The notes: generated by a model from the letters alone, not told the origin. 37,614 nucleotides of DNA from Gemmatimonadota bacterium (GCA_003221035.1 QHUB01000036.1:1-37614); one strand, 5' to 3'; shown: positions 17,530 through 25,393, counted from the stretch's first letter. Numbers and translations: made by a program.

Positions 17530-17954
17530 ATCTCCAACTCCACCTCACCCGCGACTCGATGAAGCTCGACGTCCCGAGCGATCTCGGGATCGTGGGTGCC
17601 GCGGTCGAGCTGGTCGCCAGTCACCTTCCGCCGGGCACCCTGTCGCCGCGCCGCATCAGCTTCAATCTCCGCACGGCCCTGGCCGAGGCACTCGGCAATG
17701 CGATTCGCTACGGCACAGGGGAGGATCCGGACCGGGTCGTGCGGGTGCGCGTCGAGCTGGGTGAGGACGTGGTGCGCATCTATGTCGTAGACGACGGCAA
17801 CGGCTACGATCCCAGACGCCTTCCCGATCCCACGCAGCCCGACAATCTGGAGCGCGAATTCGGGCGTGGCTTGTTCGTCATTCGCCACCTGGTGGATGAC
17901 GTCGCGTTCAACGAGAAAGGCAACGGCATCTGCCTGACACTCCGGGCGGGGTGA
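17526..17954 (+). CDS. HATPase anti-sigma factor / serine kinase (RsbW-like)
   Basis: This protein of about 142 residues has a GHKL ATPase fold of the RsbW/SpoIIAB type: N-box ALAEALGNAIRYG, G1 box VVDDGNGYDP and G2 box GRGLFVIRHLVDDV. It should phosphorylate the STAS protein upstream and sequester a client, classically a sigma factor. No sigma factor gene is in the window, so the client is unknown. The TTG at 17526 overlaps the STAS stop codon, and the end overlaps the phosphatase start by 4 nt, which indicates translational coupling of all three. Confidence 0.9.
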   Translation: MNLQLHLTRDSMKLDVPSDLGIVGAAVELVASHLPPGTLSPRRISFNLRTALAEALGNAIRYGTGEDPDRVVRVRVELGEDVVRIYVVDDGNGYDPRRLPDPTQPDNLEREFGRGLFVIRHLVDDVAFNEKGNGICLTLRAG

Positions 17955-19540
17955 CACGGCTCGAGCGCCTGCTGCCGGTGCTCGCGGCGCTCTCCGGGAC
18001 AACGCTGCGCTTGTGGCGAGCCAAGGCTCCTGGTGGACGGTTATTGCCGGTTGGCGGAGGGTTGGGAGAAGGCAGGGAAGAGCCGCTCTGGACTCCCACG
18101 CCCAATGGTGGTGGCAAGCTCGACACTCCTGATGGTCCTGCGTGGTTTCAGGCGATACCCAGCGTCAACGACACGTGGTTGGAGGTCAAAGGCGGCGAAG
18201 CTGCCGCGGCTGAGCTCGCCGAAGTCATCGGGGCGGTGATGGAGGCCGAGGAGGAGACGGGCCAGGTCGCGGCGGAGTTGTCGGGACGATACGAGGAAAT
18301 CGATCTGATCTATACGATCAGCGAAATCCTCGGTCACACCATCCGGTTGGACGAGGCGGCAAATCGTATTCTCAGAGAAGTCTCCGCAGTAGTCCGTGCG
18401 CGTCGCGCGACGCTGCTCGTGCACGACCCGCGGGCCCACGTGCTCCGGCTCGTCGCGGCCCGCGGCGTGGATCTCGGCGAGATCGAGCCCATCGAGGTTG
18501 ATGATCCACGGTCGGTCGCCGCACGCGTGTTCCGCGAGATGCGCATCATCAGCTACGACCCGCACGACCAGCGGGCACAGAAGCCCCCCAATCCGATCGA
18601 GCGCGGTTACCGTGGCCACGCATTTCTCTCGGTGCCGGTGGTGTACGCGTCGCCGGGGCGAGTGCCGACGCCGATCGGCGTGATCAATCTGACGGACCGC
18701 ACTGGCGAGGATGCGTTTACCGCCGGCGACCGCAAGCTGGTGGCCGCGATCGCCAATCAGATCGGCGCGGCGATCGAAAACGCCCGGCTCGTCGAGCGCG
18801 ATCTCGGTCAGCAGCGCGTGCGGCGCGAGCTTGAGCTCGCGCACGACTTGCAACTCAAGTTGCTCCCATCCCCGGCTGTCGTGGCGGCGAAGGCGGATGT
18901 GGCGGCGCGGTGTCGACCGGCCGAGTCGGTTGGCGGCGACTTTTATAATCTCCTCAGTTTACATGGTGACCGGGTCGGCGTGATGATCGGCGATGTATCG
19001 AGCCATGGGTTCGGCGCCGCGCTGATCATGGCGCTCGCGATGGCGGCTTCCGGTATTCACGCCGAGACCGCGGAGTCGCCGCATGAGGCGCTGCGGCGGC
19101 TGGAGACGTCGCTGGCTGAAGAGCTCGCGGAGACCGAGATGTTTCTCACCTTGTGCTATGCGGTCGCTGACCCTGCCAGTGGCACACTCACCTATGCCAA
19201 CGCTGGGCATCCGCATGCATTTCTTGTTTCCACCGAGGACGGGACGGTCAAGCGGCTCGAGGCCACGCGACCGCCGCTCGGTCTGGGCGACGGAGGTCAG
19301 GAGCGCGTTGAGAAGTTCGAGCGGGGCAAGGCGATTCTCTGCCTGTTTACCGATGGGTTGGCGGATGCGCGCGGGCCGAGCGGAGAGCGGTTTGGCGAGC
19401 AGCGGGTGCTGAGTCATGTGGTGAACCTCCGCGGGCGGCCGGCGCGGCACATTCTGGAGGCTGTGTTCACCGATATCGCCGCATTTACGGGCGGCGCCGC
19501 GGCCAATGACGATCGCACGGTCGTGTTGTTGAAGTTTTGA
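17951..19540 (+). CDS. GAF-PP2C (SpoIIE/RsbU-type) serine phosphatase
   Basis: This 529-residue protein has a variable Gly/Pro-rich N-terminus (about residues 25-75), a GAF domain (about residues 120-285, YTISEILGHTIRLDEAANRI to IANQIGAAIENARL), a short coiled-coil linker (RRELELAHDLQLKLLP) and a SpoIIE-type PP2C domain. The phosphatase motifs are VGGDFYNLLSL, GVMIGDVSSHGFGAALIM, LTYANAGHPHAFLV, LCLFTDGLADAR and NDDRTVVLLKF, with the metal-binding Asp residues in place. It should dephosphorylate the upstream STAS protein in response to a ligand sensed by GAF. The start is a GTG overlapping the kinase gene; the end overlaps rsmA by 4 nt. Confidence 0.92.
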   Translation: MTRLERLLPVLAALSGTTLRLWRAKAPGGRLLPVGGGLGEGREEPLWTPTPNGGGKLDTPDGPAWFQAIPSVNDTWLEVKGGEAAAAELAEVIGAVMEAEEETGQVAAELSGRYEEIDLIYTISEILGHTIRLDEAANRILREVSAVVRARRATLLVHDPRAHVLRLVAARGVDLGEIEPIEVDDPRSVAARVFREMRIISYDPHDQRAQKPPNPIERGYRGHAFLSVPVVYASPGRVPTPIGVINLTDRTGEDAFTAGDRKLVAAIANQIGAAIENARLVERDLGQQRVRRELELAHDLQLKLLPSPAVVAAKADVAARCRPAESVGGDFYNLLSLHGDRVGVMIGDVSSHGFGAALIMALAMAASGIHAETAESPHEALRRLETSLAEELAETEMFLTLCYAVADPASGTLTYANAGHPHAFLVSTEDGTVKRLEATRPPLGLGDGGQERVEKFERGKAILCLFTDGLADARGPSGERFGEQRVLSHVVNLRGRPARHILEAVFTDIAAFTGGAAANDDRTVVLLKF

Positions 19541-20280
19541 GACGCCCCCCCCGGCTCGGGCAGCATTTTCTCGACGATCCAACGATTCTAGGACGGATCG
19601 TTGATGCGCTCGATCCGGTGGTGGGCGAGACGGTGTTGGAGATTGGGCCGGGCCGTGGCAGTCTCACGCGCGCGTTGCTCGATCGCGGGCTGAAGGTCAT
19701 CGCGATCGAGCGCGACCGGCGGTTGGCGGGGAAGCTCGCCTCGGATGGTTTGACGCTGATCGTAGGCGATGCGCTGCGCATGGAGTGGCCACGAGTCGGC
19801 AAAATTGTCGGGAATATCCCCTACTACATCACGTCACCGCTCTTGGAAAAGGCGTTGAGTCCGCCGCTCCCCGAGCGAGTGGTCTTTCTGGTGCAGGCTG
19901 AAGTCGCTGATCGGCTCGCCGCGAGCCCGGGCGGAAAGACGTACGGCGCGCTGTCGGTGGGCGTACAGGTGGTGGCGCGAGTCGAGAAGTTGTTCAATGT
20001 GGCGCCGGGTGCGTTTCGGCCGCCTCCCAAGGTGCGCAGCAGCGTGATCAGACTGACGCCGCTGGCTGAGCCGCTGATCCGCTCGGGAGAGGCAGCGCCG
20101 TTACGGACGTTTGTGACGGCGTGCTTCAGCAAGCGGCGCAAGCAGCTGAAAAACGCGGCACCGGGGCTCAATGAGGCAGAACTCCAGTCCTTGGGCGTCG
20201 ACCCGGCGATACGACCTGAGCGCCTGGCGCCGGAGATTTTTGTGCGGCTGTTCCGTGAGGCAAATAATCGCGAGCGTTGA
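19537..20280 (+). CDS. rsmA: 16S rRNA (adenine1518-N6/adenine1519-N6)-dimethyltransferase
   Basis: This 247-residue RsmA (KsgA) dimethylates the two adjacent adenines of helix 45 in 16S rRNA. The family start RLGQHFLDD is followed by the SAM motif VLEIGPGRGSLTRALLDRG, VIAIERDRRL, the catalytic NIPYYITSPLL and the C-terminal FNVAPGAFRPPPKVRSSVIRL. The TTG at 19537 overlaps the phosphatase stop codon. At 247 residues it is slightly shorter than E. coli KsgA. It ends 34 bp before the arsR-associated palindrome, so it probably closes the long upstream operon. Confidence 0.95.
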   Translation: MRRPPRLGQHFLDDPTILGRIVDALDPVVGETVLEIGPGRGSLTRALLDRGLKVIAIERDRRLAGKLASDGLTLIVGDALRMEWPRVGKIVGNIPYYITSPLLEKALSPPLPERVVFLVQAEVADRLAASPGGKTYGALSVGVQVVARVEKLFNVAPGAFRPPPKVRSSVIRLTPLAEPLIRSGEAAPLRTFVTACFSKRRKQLKNAAPGLNEAELQSLGVDPAIRPERLAPEIFVRLFREANNRER

Positions 20281-20314
20281 CGCGGCCGACTGCCGGACCA
20301 TACCCCCCGGGCAT

Positions 20315-20340
20315 GACATATCCATACGTGTTGATATGTC
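20315..20340. promoter_or_regulatory. Palindrome upstream of the first arsR (candidate operator)
   Basis: GACATATC (20315-20322) and GATATGTC (20333-20340) form perfect 8-nt inverted arms around CATACGTGTT. The position just after rsmA and ahead of an ArsR-family repressor fits an autoregulatory operator. A near-identical site (24 of 26) occurs as a perfect palindrome inside mutS2. The first arsR start chosen is 107 nt downstream; an in-frame ATG at 20358 is only 17 nt away. Confidence 0.6.
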
Positions 20341-20447
20341 CCGGCTATGGTGGGTACATGCGCCGCCGTTGGCTGCTCCGAATGGCAAAGAATTGGCCCC
20401 GAATTCGAGCGGGGTTGCCACCCCTGCCGCATGCACTGCATCTCGAG

Positions 20448-20768
20448 ATGGCTCACGTCGCGCAATGGTTTCACGCGGCTTCGGATACCACGCGGCTCTC
20501 CATCCTGGAGTTCCTATCGCAGCGGGAACGCTCGGTAAGTGAACTGGCGCAGATCGTCTCCGCTCCTCAGTCCACGATCTCCTATCACCTGAAAGTGCTT
20601 AAAGAGTCCGGACTGGTGGACGAACATCCCCATGGCCGCCACACCTACTACAGCCTCCGCGGGGATACCCTGGAGAACATGATCGTCTTTACCCGCAGCG
20701 TGGGGCCGGGCGCGCACAAGGGAACCTGTCCCTTGACCTGCTGTACCCCGCCCTTGACATATCAATAA
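20448..20768 (+). CDS. ArsR-family regulator, first of a tandem pair
   Basis: This is a 106-residue winged-helix repressor of the ArsR/SmtB family, clearly paralogous to the next gene (shared VAQWFHA, then TxRLSILEFLSQRER, then STISYHLKVLKESGLVDE). The canonical arsenite site CVC in helix alpha-3 is replaced by Ser29-Val30-Ser31, but a C-terminal cluster CPLTCC (Cys94, Cys98, Cys99) remains, so metalloid sensing could use C-terminal cysteines as in some other ArsR types. The ATG at 20448 gives an N-terminus matching its neighbour; in-frame ATGs at 20358 and upstream would add a basic extension with no family match. Its 3' end contains the promoter and operator of the second arsR. Confidence 0.88.
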   Translation: MAHVAQWFHAASDTTRLSILEFLSQRERSVSELAQIVSAPQSTISYHLKVLKESGLVDEHPHGRHTYYSLRGDTLENMIVFTRSVGPGAHKGTCPLTCCTPPLTYQ

Positions 20769-20781
20769 AACTTGATACGTT
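20754..20781 (+). promoter_or_regulatory. Promoter and ArsR operator of the second arsR-arsM unit
   Basis: TTGACA (20754-20759) and TACGTT (20776-20781) are spaced by 16 nt. Between them lies the perfect inverted repeat TATCAA-N6-TTGATA (20760-20777), the kind of site bound by ArsR repressors, placed where a bound dimer would exclude RNA polymerase. The -10 element ends only 7 nt before the ATG at 20789, so the transcript may be leaderless. Confidence 0.65.
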
Positions 20782-20788
20782 ACGAGCC

Positions 20789-21100
20789 ATGACTCCCGCC
20801 GCGCAGGTGGCGCAATGGTTTCACGCCCTGGCCGACGAGACGCGCGTTCGCATCGTCGAAATGCTCTCGCACAAAGAGCGCTGCGTGTGCGAGCTCGAAC
20901 AAGTGCTCGAGATCGCTCAGTCCAAGCTGTCCTTTCACCTGAAGGTCCTAAGAGATGCCGGCCTCATCGCCGATCGGCGCGAGGGCCGGTGGATGTTCTA
21001 CGGGCTCCAGCGCGAAACGCTGGACCAGATTGCCGCATACACCAAGTCGGTCAAACCTGGCAAGCACGCCGGCAGCTGCGCCGTCGCGTGCTGCGATTGA
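20789..21100 (+). CDS. arsR: Arsenical-responsive repressor ArsR, second of the pair
   Basis: This 103-residue ArsR has the classical As(III)/Sb(III) site: Cys32 and Cys34 in RCVCELEQVL of helix alpha-3, the same numbering as in the plasmid R773 repressor. The recognition helix is AQSKLSFHLKVLRDAG and the wing is RREGRWMFYGL. A C-terminal CAVACC cluster (Cys97, Cys101, Cys102) could add ligands. It is 6 nt upstream of arsM and is probably cotranscribed with it from the operator-containing promoter that overlaps the end of the first arsR. No Shine-Dalgarno sequence is visible before its ATG. Confidence 0.93.
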   Translation: MTPAAQVAQWFHALADETRVRIVEMLSHKERCVCELEQVLEIAQSKLSFHLKVLRDAGLIADRREGRWMFYGLQRETLDQIAAYTKSVKPGKHAGSCAVACCD

Positions 21101-21106
21101 GGGCAC

Positions 21107-21877
21107 ATGGGTGACGTGAAAGAGGCGGTCAAAGAGAAGTACGCAGAGGCGGCTCGCAAAGTGCTGGACGGCGCCGGCGGCTCCGGCTGCGGCTGTGGCT
21201 GCGATCCTGTCACCGACAACCTCTACGACAGCGCGCAGACCGCCGGTCTGCCGGAAGGCGCGGTGCTGGCATCACTGGGCTGCGGCAATCCCACCGCGCT
21301 CGCCGATCTCCGCGAAGGGGAAACCGTTCTCGACCTGGGCTCGGGCGGCGGCATCGACGTCCTACTCTCGGCCAAACGGGTCGGTCCCACCGGCAAAGCC
21401 TACGGCCTCGATATGACTGACGACATGCTTGCCCTCGCCCGAGAGAATCAGGCAAAAGCGGGCGCGCCCAATGTCGAGTTCCTGAAGGGTGAAATCGAAA
21501 ATATCCCGCTGCCGCAGAACGCCGTTGATGTGATCATATCGAATTGCGTCATCAACCTGTCGGCAGACAAGAGCCGCGTCCTCAAGGAAGCGTTCCGCGT
21601 GCTGAAGCCGGGTGGCCGATTCGCGGTGTCGGACGTCGTCTGTCGCGGCGAGATCCCCGACGCTGTGCGGCACAACATGGAGTTGTGGGTGGGTTGCATC
21701 GCCGGTGCGCTCGAAGAAAACGAGTATCGGCGGTTGCTCGGCGAAGCGGGATTCGTCGACATCGACGTGGAGACCACGCGCGTCTACGAGTTTAAGGATG
21801 CGGGGATCGAGGACGTCTTGTGGCGTGAGGTGAACGGCCGCGTCATGGGTGCATTCATTCGCGCTCGCAAGCCGTGA
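21107..21877 (+). CDS. arsM: Arsenite S-adenosylmethionine methyltransferase
   Basis: This 256-residue ArsM methylates arsenite to mono-, di- and trimethylated species, which can volatilise. The SAM-binding motif [19 protein letters not shown] is at about residues 75-93. Conserved cysteines of the family are at residue 59 (LGCGNPTAL), 147 ([11 protein letters not shown]) and 197 (WVGCIAGAL). A GCGCGCDP motif near residue 30 adds three cysteines. It lies 6 nt after the second arsR, so expression should be arsenic-inducible. No arsenite efflux pump or arsenate reductase is in the window; methylation may be the main response here, or the pump is elsewhere. Confidence 0.95.
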   Translation: MGDVKEAVKEKYAEAARKVLDGAGGSGCGCGCDPVTDNLYDSAQTAGLPEGAVLASLGCGNPTALADLREGETVLDLGSGGGIDVLLSAKRVGPTGKAYGLDMTDDMLALARENQAKAGAPNVEFLKGEIENIPLPQNAVDVIISNCVINLSADKSRVLKEAFRVLKPGGRFAVSDVVCRGEIPDAVRHNMELWVGCIAGALEENEYRRLLGEAGFVDIDVETTRVYEFKDAGIEDVLWREVNGRVMGAFIRARKP

Positions 21878-21921
21878 AACGATTCCACTTTCCCTTCCCG
21901 CTCTTGCGCCGAGGTCCCCCA

Positions 21922-21939
21922 TTGTGAAATAGTTCACAA
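21922..21939. promoter_or_regulatory. Rex operator overlapping the rex start codon
   Basis: TTGTGAAATAGTTCACAA matches the Rex box (TTGTGAA-N4-TTCACAA) exactly. Its last A is the first base of the rex ATG. Binding would block transcription of rex and the genes behind it when the NADH/NAD+ ratio is low, and implies negative autoregulation. No Shine-Dalgarno sequence separates it from the ATG. Confidence 0.85.
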
Positions 21940-22550
21940 TGCGGAAGATCTCCGACAGCACGATCCGCCGGCTGTCCGTCTACCTTCGGTTCCTGGAACA
22001 GGCCAAGAGTCCGACGATCTCGTCCGGCGAGCTGGCCCGCCTCGGGGGCACCACCTCCGCCCAAGTCCGCAAAGACCTCTCCTTCTTCGGCTCGTTCGGC
22101 AAACGCGGCCTCGGCTACTCCGTCCCCGAGCTCACCCGGCGCATCCGCGATATCCTCGGCCTCGAGCGCGGGTACCGCGTGGTCCTGGTCGGCGCCGGGC
22201 GGATGGGCGGGGCACTCGTGCAGTATCACGGCTTCAGGCAGCGCGGCTTCCACATCACGGCGATCTACGACCAGGACTCGCGCAAGATCGGATCGCGCTG
22301 GAACGGTCTCGTCGTCCGCGATGTCAAACACCTCGAAACCGACCTCAAGAAAGATCCGAGCGACATCGCGATCGTCGCGACCCCCGCGGAATCGGCGCAA
22401 CACGTCGTCGATCGTCTGGTCCGCAGCGGCGTCAAGGCAATTCTCAACTTCGCGCCGGTGCCGCTCAACGTCCCCCCGGACGTAGAAGTCAAGACCGTCA
22501 ACATGGCGCTGGAACTGGAGACGCTGAGCTACTCGCTGGCAAATCGGTAA
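21939..22550 (+). CDS. rex: Redox-sensing transcriptional repressor Rex
   Basis: This 203-residue Rex senses the NADH/NAD+ ratio. The N-terminal winged helix has ISDSTIRRLSVYLRFLE, then SGELARLGGTTSAQVRKDLS and FGSFGKRGLGYSV. The Rossmann domain has VVLVGAGRMGGALV, IYDQDSRKIG and ATPAESAQHVVDRLV, ending in the usual swapped helix (VNMALELETLSYSLANR). The start at 21939 gives the standard N-terminus, so the operator really does overlap the initiation codon. The following gene is arginine deiminase, 8 nt downstream; an ATP-yielding fermentation enzyme behind a redox repressor makes regulatory sense. Confidence 0.95.
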   Translation: MRKISDSTIRRLSVYLRFLEQAKSPTISSGELARLGGTTSAQVRKDLSFFGSFGKRGLGYSVPELTRRIRDILGLERGYRVVLVGAGRMGGALVQYHGFRQRGFHITAIYDQDSRKIGSRWNGLVVRDVKHLETDLKKDPSDIAIVATPAESAQHVVDRLVRSGVKAILNFAPVPLNVPPDVEVKTVNMALELETLSYSLANR

Positions 22551-22558
22551 ATTTGGTC

Positions 22559-23791
22559 ATGCCGAAAGTCCACGTGACCTCCGAAATTGGGCCACTGCGC
22601 TCCGTCCTGGTGCACACCCCGGGCAAAGAGCTCGTGGCGGTCACGCCCGGCACTCGCGAAGACTATCTCTACGACGACATCATCGATCTCGAGATCGCGC
22701 AGCGCGAGCATCGCCGCCTCGTCGCGGTCCTCGAACGGTTCGCCGACGTCCACGAGGTGCGCGACACGCTGGTCGAGATCGCGGGGCGCCCGGAAGTGCG
22801 CGAATTCATCACGACGCGCGCGCTCGAAGTCGTCCCCTCCGACGCGCTCGCAAAGCAATTTGCGGCACTGTCGTCCGAAGATTTCGTCGCCCTGATGGTA
22901 GAGGGCGCATTGGAGGACGGCGGCCCGATCGCCCGAGCGTTGAACGAAGTCGCCTACGCGCTGCCGCCGCTGCCCAACCTGTTCTTTACGCGCGACGTGG
23001 GCATCGTGATCGGCGAGCACGCGATCATCGGCTCGATGCGCCACGGCGTCCGCTGGACCGAAGAGCTGCTCGTCAAGGCGCTGTTTCGCTACGACGCGAA
23101 ATTCGAAAACGCCGGCATCCTCTACGACGGATCCGAAGAGAAGCGGCTGAACTACACGCTCGAGGGCGGCGACGTCCACCCCATCCGCCCCGATCTCCTG
23201 GTGCTCGGCTTCAGCGAGCGCTCGAGCCCGGCCGCGCTCGACTTGCTGTGCGAGCTGGCCTTTCAGCACTGCAACGTCACCGACGTCATCATCGTGGTCA
23301 TGCCGGCCGAGAAGACGGCGATCCACCTCGACATGATCTTCACGCAGGTGGATCGAGACCTCTGCCTCGTCTATCCGCCGCATTTCGTTGGGCCAGAGCG
23401 ACTGGCGGTCCTGCACCGCAGAAAGCGTTCGAAGGGGGTGAAAGAAGTGCCGAACTTCTTCGCTGCCATGCAGGCCGTCGATCATCCACTCGAGCCGATC
23501 TTCTGCGGCGGGAACCAACGCACCTTGCAAGAACGCGAGCAATGGGCCTCGGCGTGCAACTCCTTCGCCGTCCGGCCGGGCGTGATCCTGAGCTACGACC
23601 GCAACGACTCGACCTTGAGCGAGCTGGCGACCGCCGGTTTCCGGGTAATCGAGGGTGTGAACCTGCTGACCGGTGAAGAGCTACTCGAGGAGGGAGAGCG
23701 GGCCGTGATCGCGATCGAAGGCAGCGAGCTGGTGCGCGGCGGCGGTGGCCCGCGCTGCATGACGCTGCCCCTGCGGCGAGACGACATCTGA
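22559..23791 (+). CDS. arcA: Arginine deiminase
   Basis: This 410-residue arginine deiminase hydrolyses arginine to citrulline and ammonia, the first step of the arginine deiminase ATP-generating pathway. Guanidino-group enzyme motifs are present: LPNLFFTRDVG, LEGGDVHPI, the catalytic His in TAIHLDMIFTQVD and the nucleophile Cys400 in GGGGPRCMTLPL. The N-terminus VTSEIGPLRSVLVHTPG is typical. The ATG at 22559 is preferred over an in-frame TTG two codons earlier. No arcB or arcC is seen here. It is probably cotranscribed with rex and thus redox-controlled. Confidence 0.95.
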   Translation: MPKVHVTSEIGPLRSVLVHTPGKELVAVTPGTREDYLYDDIIDLEIAQREHRRLVAVLERFADVHEVRDTLVEIAGRPEVREFITTRALEVVPSDALAKQFAALSSEDFVALMVEGALEDGGPIARALNEVAYALPPLPNLFFTRDVGIVIGEHAIIGSMRHGVRWTEELLVKALFRYDAKFENAGILYDGSEEKRLNYTLEGGDVHPIRPDLLVLGFSERSSPAALDLLCELAFQHCNVTDVIIVVMPAEKTAIHLDMIFTQVDRDLCLVYPPHFVGPERLAVLHRRKRSKGVKEVPNFFAAMQAVDHPLEPIFCGGNQRTLQEREQWASACNSFAVRPGVILSYDRNDSTLSELATAGFRVIEGVNLLTGEELLEEGERAVIAIEGSELVRGGGGPRCMTLPLRRDDI

Positions 23792-23835
23792 CCGGGCTCG
23801 CCGCCGTCCCGTCCTCCTCGCTCTCCTCCCGAGCG

Positions 23836-24561
23836 GTGTCGTATCTCCAACACGGCCCCGCCGGCAGCCTCACCATCGTCCGCGACGTCCTCGGCATCGC
23901 GCAAGCCAACCGCCATACGGCAGACCGCATCGCGGCAACGCTGCTCGCGCCCGACAAACGCTTCAGCCGTACCAGCGACGGCCGGTGGATCCTGGCCACG
24001 CCGCCGCCAGAGACGAGCCCCGTGCTCGAGCAGTGCCGCTGGGCCGTCGTCGATGTGGAAACGACCGGCGTCCGCGCCTTCCGCGGCGACCGCATCATGG
24101 AAATCGCGGTCGTCGCGCTCGACGGGACCGTCCTGTTTCACTCGCTCGTGAATCCCGGCATTCCGATTCCCGACTTCGTCGCCGGACTTACCGGCATCGA
24201 TGCCCGCATGGTGCGCAACGCGCCGACGTTCGAAGCCATCGCCGCCCAGCTCCTGGCCTCGCTCGAGGGCTGTGTCTTCGTCGCGCACAACGCGCGCTTC
24301 GACTGGGCCTTTGTGACGACAGAAATCGAACGCGCGACCGGACTCCTCCTGCAGGGCCCTCGCGTCTGCACCGTCCGTCTGGCGCGCAAGCTGCTCCCCG
24401 ATCTGCCGCGGCGCAATCTCGACACGGTGAGTTACCACTTCGGGATCGAAATCGAAGGACGCCACCGCGCCACCGGCGATGCGGTGGCAGCCGCCAAATG
24501 CCTGGGGAAACTGCTCAAGCTGGCCGAGCACAATGGCGCGCGCGCTCTCAACGACCTTTAA
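23836..24561 (+). CDS. DEDDh 3'-5' exonuclease (DnaQ/epsilon-like)
   Basis: This 241-residue protein has an N-terminal segment of about 60 residues that looks like a small helical or winged-helix domain (LTIVRDVLGIAQANRHTADR, then FSRTSDGRWIL). A DEDDh exonuclease domain follows, with VVDVETTGVRAF (Exo I), FVAHNARFDWAFV (Exo II) and HRATGDAVAAAKCL (Exo III with the His). It resembles stand-alone epsilon-like exonucleases rather than the polymerase subunit itself, and the N-terminal domain may bind a partner. The start is a GTG at 23836. It overlaps the next gene by 29 nt. Its place between arginine deiminase and a metallo-hydrolase gives no functional hint. Confidence 0.85.
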   Translation: MSYLQHGPAGSLTIVRDVLGIAQANRHTADRIAATLLAPDKRFSRTSDGRWILATPPPETSPVLEQCRWAVVDVETTGVRAFRGDRIMEIAVVALDGTVLFHSLVNPGIPIPDFVAGLTGIDARMVRNAPTFEAIAAQLLASLEGCVFVAHNARFDWAFVTTEIERATGLLLQGPRVCTVRLARKLLPDLPRRNLDTVSYHFGIEIEGRHRATGDAVAAAKCLGKLLKLAEHNGARALNDL

Positions 24562-25390
24562 CGTCGGCCGCTTGCGCTGCCACGCGCTCGAAGCCGGCCG
24601 CCAGCACTTGGACGGCGGCGCGATGTTCGGCATCGTGCCCAAAGCACTCTGGTCCCGTCGCGCGCCCCCCGACGACCGAAACCGCATCCCGCTCGCGCTG
24701 CGCTGCCTCTTGATCGAACACGATGACGGCCTGGTGCTGATCGACACCGGCATCGGCAACAAGGAGAACGACAAGTTCATCGACATCTACGGCGTCGAGA
24801 ACAGGGGCGCGAACGGCAAGACGCAGCTCGAGGACGCACTCGGGGAGCTGGGGCATCGCCCGGAGGACGTCCGTTGGGTGATCAACACGCACCTGCACTT
24901 CGACCACGCGGGCGGCAACGAGACCCTGCATGGGCTGGCATTTCCCCGCGCGCGCTATGTCGTGCAAAAAAACGAGCTGAACTTTGCCCGGCATACCAAC
25001 GAACGCACCGCGGGCAGCTATCTGCCGCACAACTTCGCGGCCACGCCGTTCCAACTCATCGACGGTGAGACCGAAATCCTGCCGAGCATTCGCGGTCTGC
25101 CCACACCCGGTCACGTTCCCTTTCACCAGTCGATCCTGATCGAGAGCGGAGGCGAGAAGGCGTGCTTCGTCGCCGATCTCGTCCCCACCGCCGCGCATCT
25201 GCCGCTGCCGTGGATCATGGGCTACGACCTGGAGCCGCTCGTCACGCTCGAAACGCGCAAGCGCATCTACCGGCGTGCCGAGGCCGAAGGATGGCTGCTC
25301 GTGTTCGAGCATGATCCCAACGTGATCTCGGGACGATTAGCCCAGGAAGGAAAGGGTTTTGGACTTGTCCACCAGACGCTGCTCGGCTAG
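24533..25390 (+). CDS. Metallo-beta-lactamase-fold hydrolase
   Basis: This 285-residue protein has the MBL superfamily zinc motif THLHFDHAGG with His120, His122, Asp124 and His125. Further ligands are likely in GLPTPGHVPFHQS and the C-terminal VFEHDPN. The N-terminal LIEHDDGLVLIDTGIG strand is typical. The pattern resembles the lactonase/glyoxalase-like branch, but the substrate cannot be assigned. The ATG at 24533 lies inside the exonuclease gene; an upstream open stretch in this frame is only a shadow. A promoter for the infC operon probably lies in its last codons. Confidence 0.87.
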   Translation: MARALSTTFNVGRLRCHALEAGRQHLDGGAMFGIVPKALWSRRAPPDDRNRIPLALRCLLIEHDDGLVLIDTGIGNKENDKFIDIYGVENRGANGKTQLEDALGELGHRPEDVRWVINTHLHFDHAGGNETLHGLAFPRARYVVQKNELNFARHTNERTAGSYLPHNFAATPFQLIDGETEILPSIRGLPTPGHVPFHQSILIESGGEKACFVADLVPTAAHLPLPWIMGYDLEPLVTLETRKRIYRRAEAEGWLLVFEHDPNVISGRLAQEGKGFGLVHQTLLG

Positions 25391-25393
25391 CTT
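25365..25393 (+). promoter_or_regulatory. Candidate promoter of the infC operon
   Basis: TTGTCC (25365-25370) and TAGCTT (25388-25393) are spaced by 17 nt at the end of the hydrolase gene. They have the same TTGxCC/TAnnTT form as the rpsU candidate. A start near 25400 would give a leader of about 150 nt containing the stem-loops and terminator described next. Confidence 0.4.

Noticed and set aside
20358-20447. Longer first ArsR starting at ATG 20358
   Set aside because: The extra 30 residues are basic and have no counterpart in the paralogous neighbour; kept only as an alternative because the palindrome lies just upstream.
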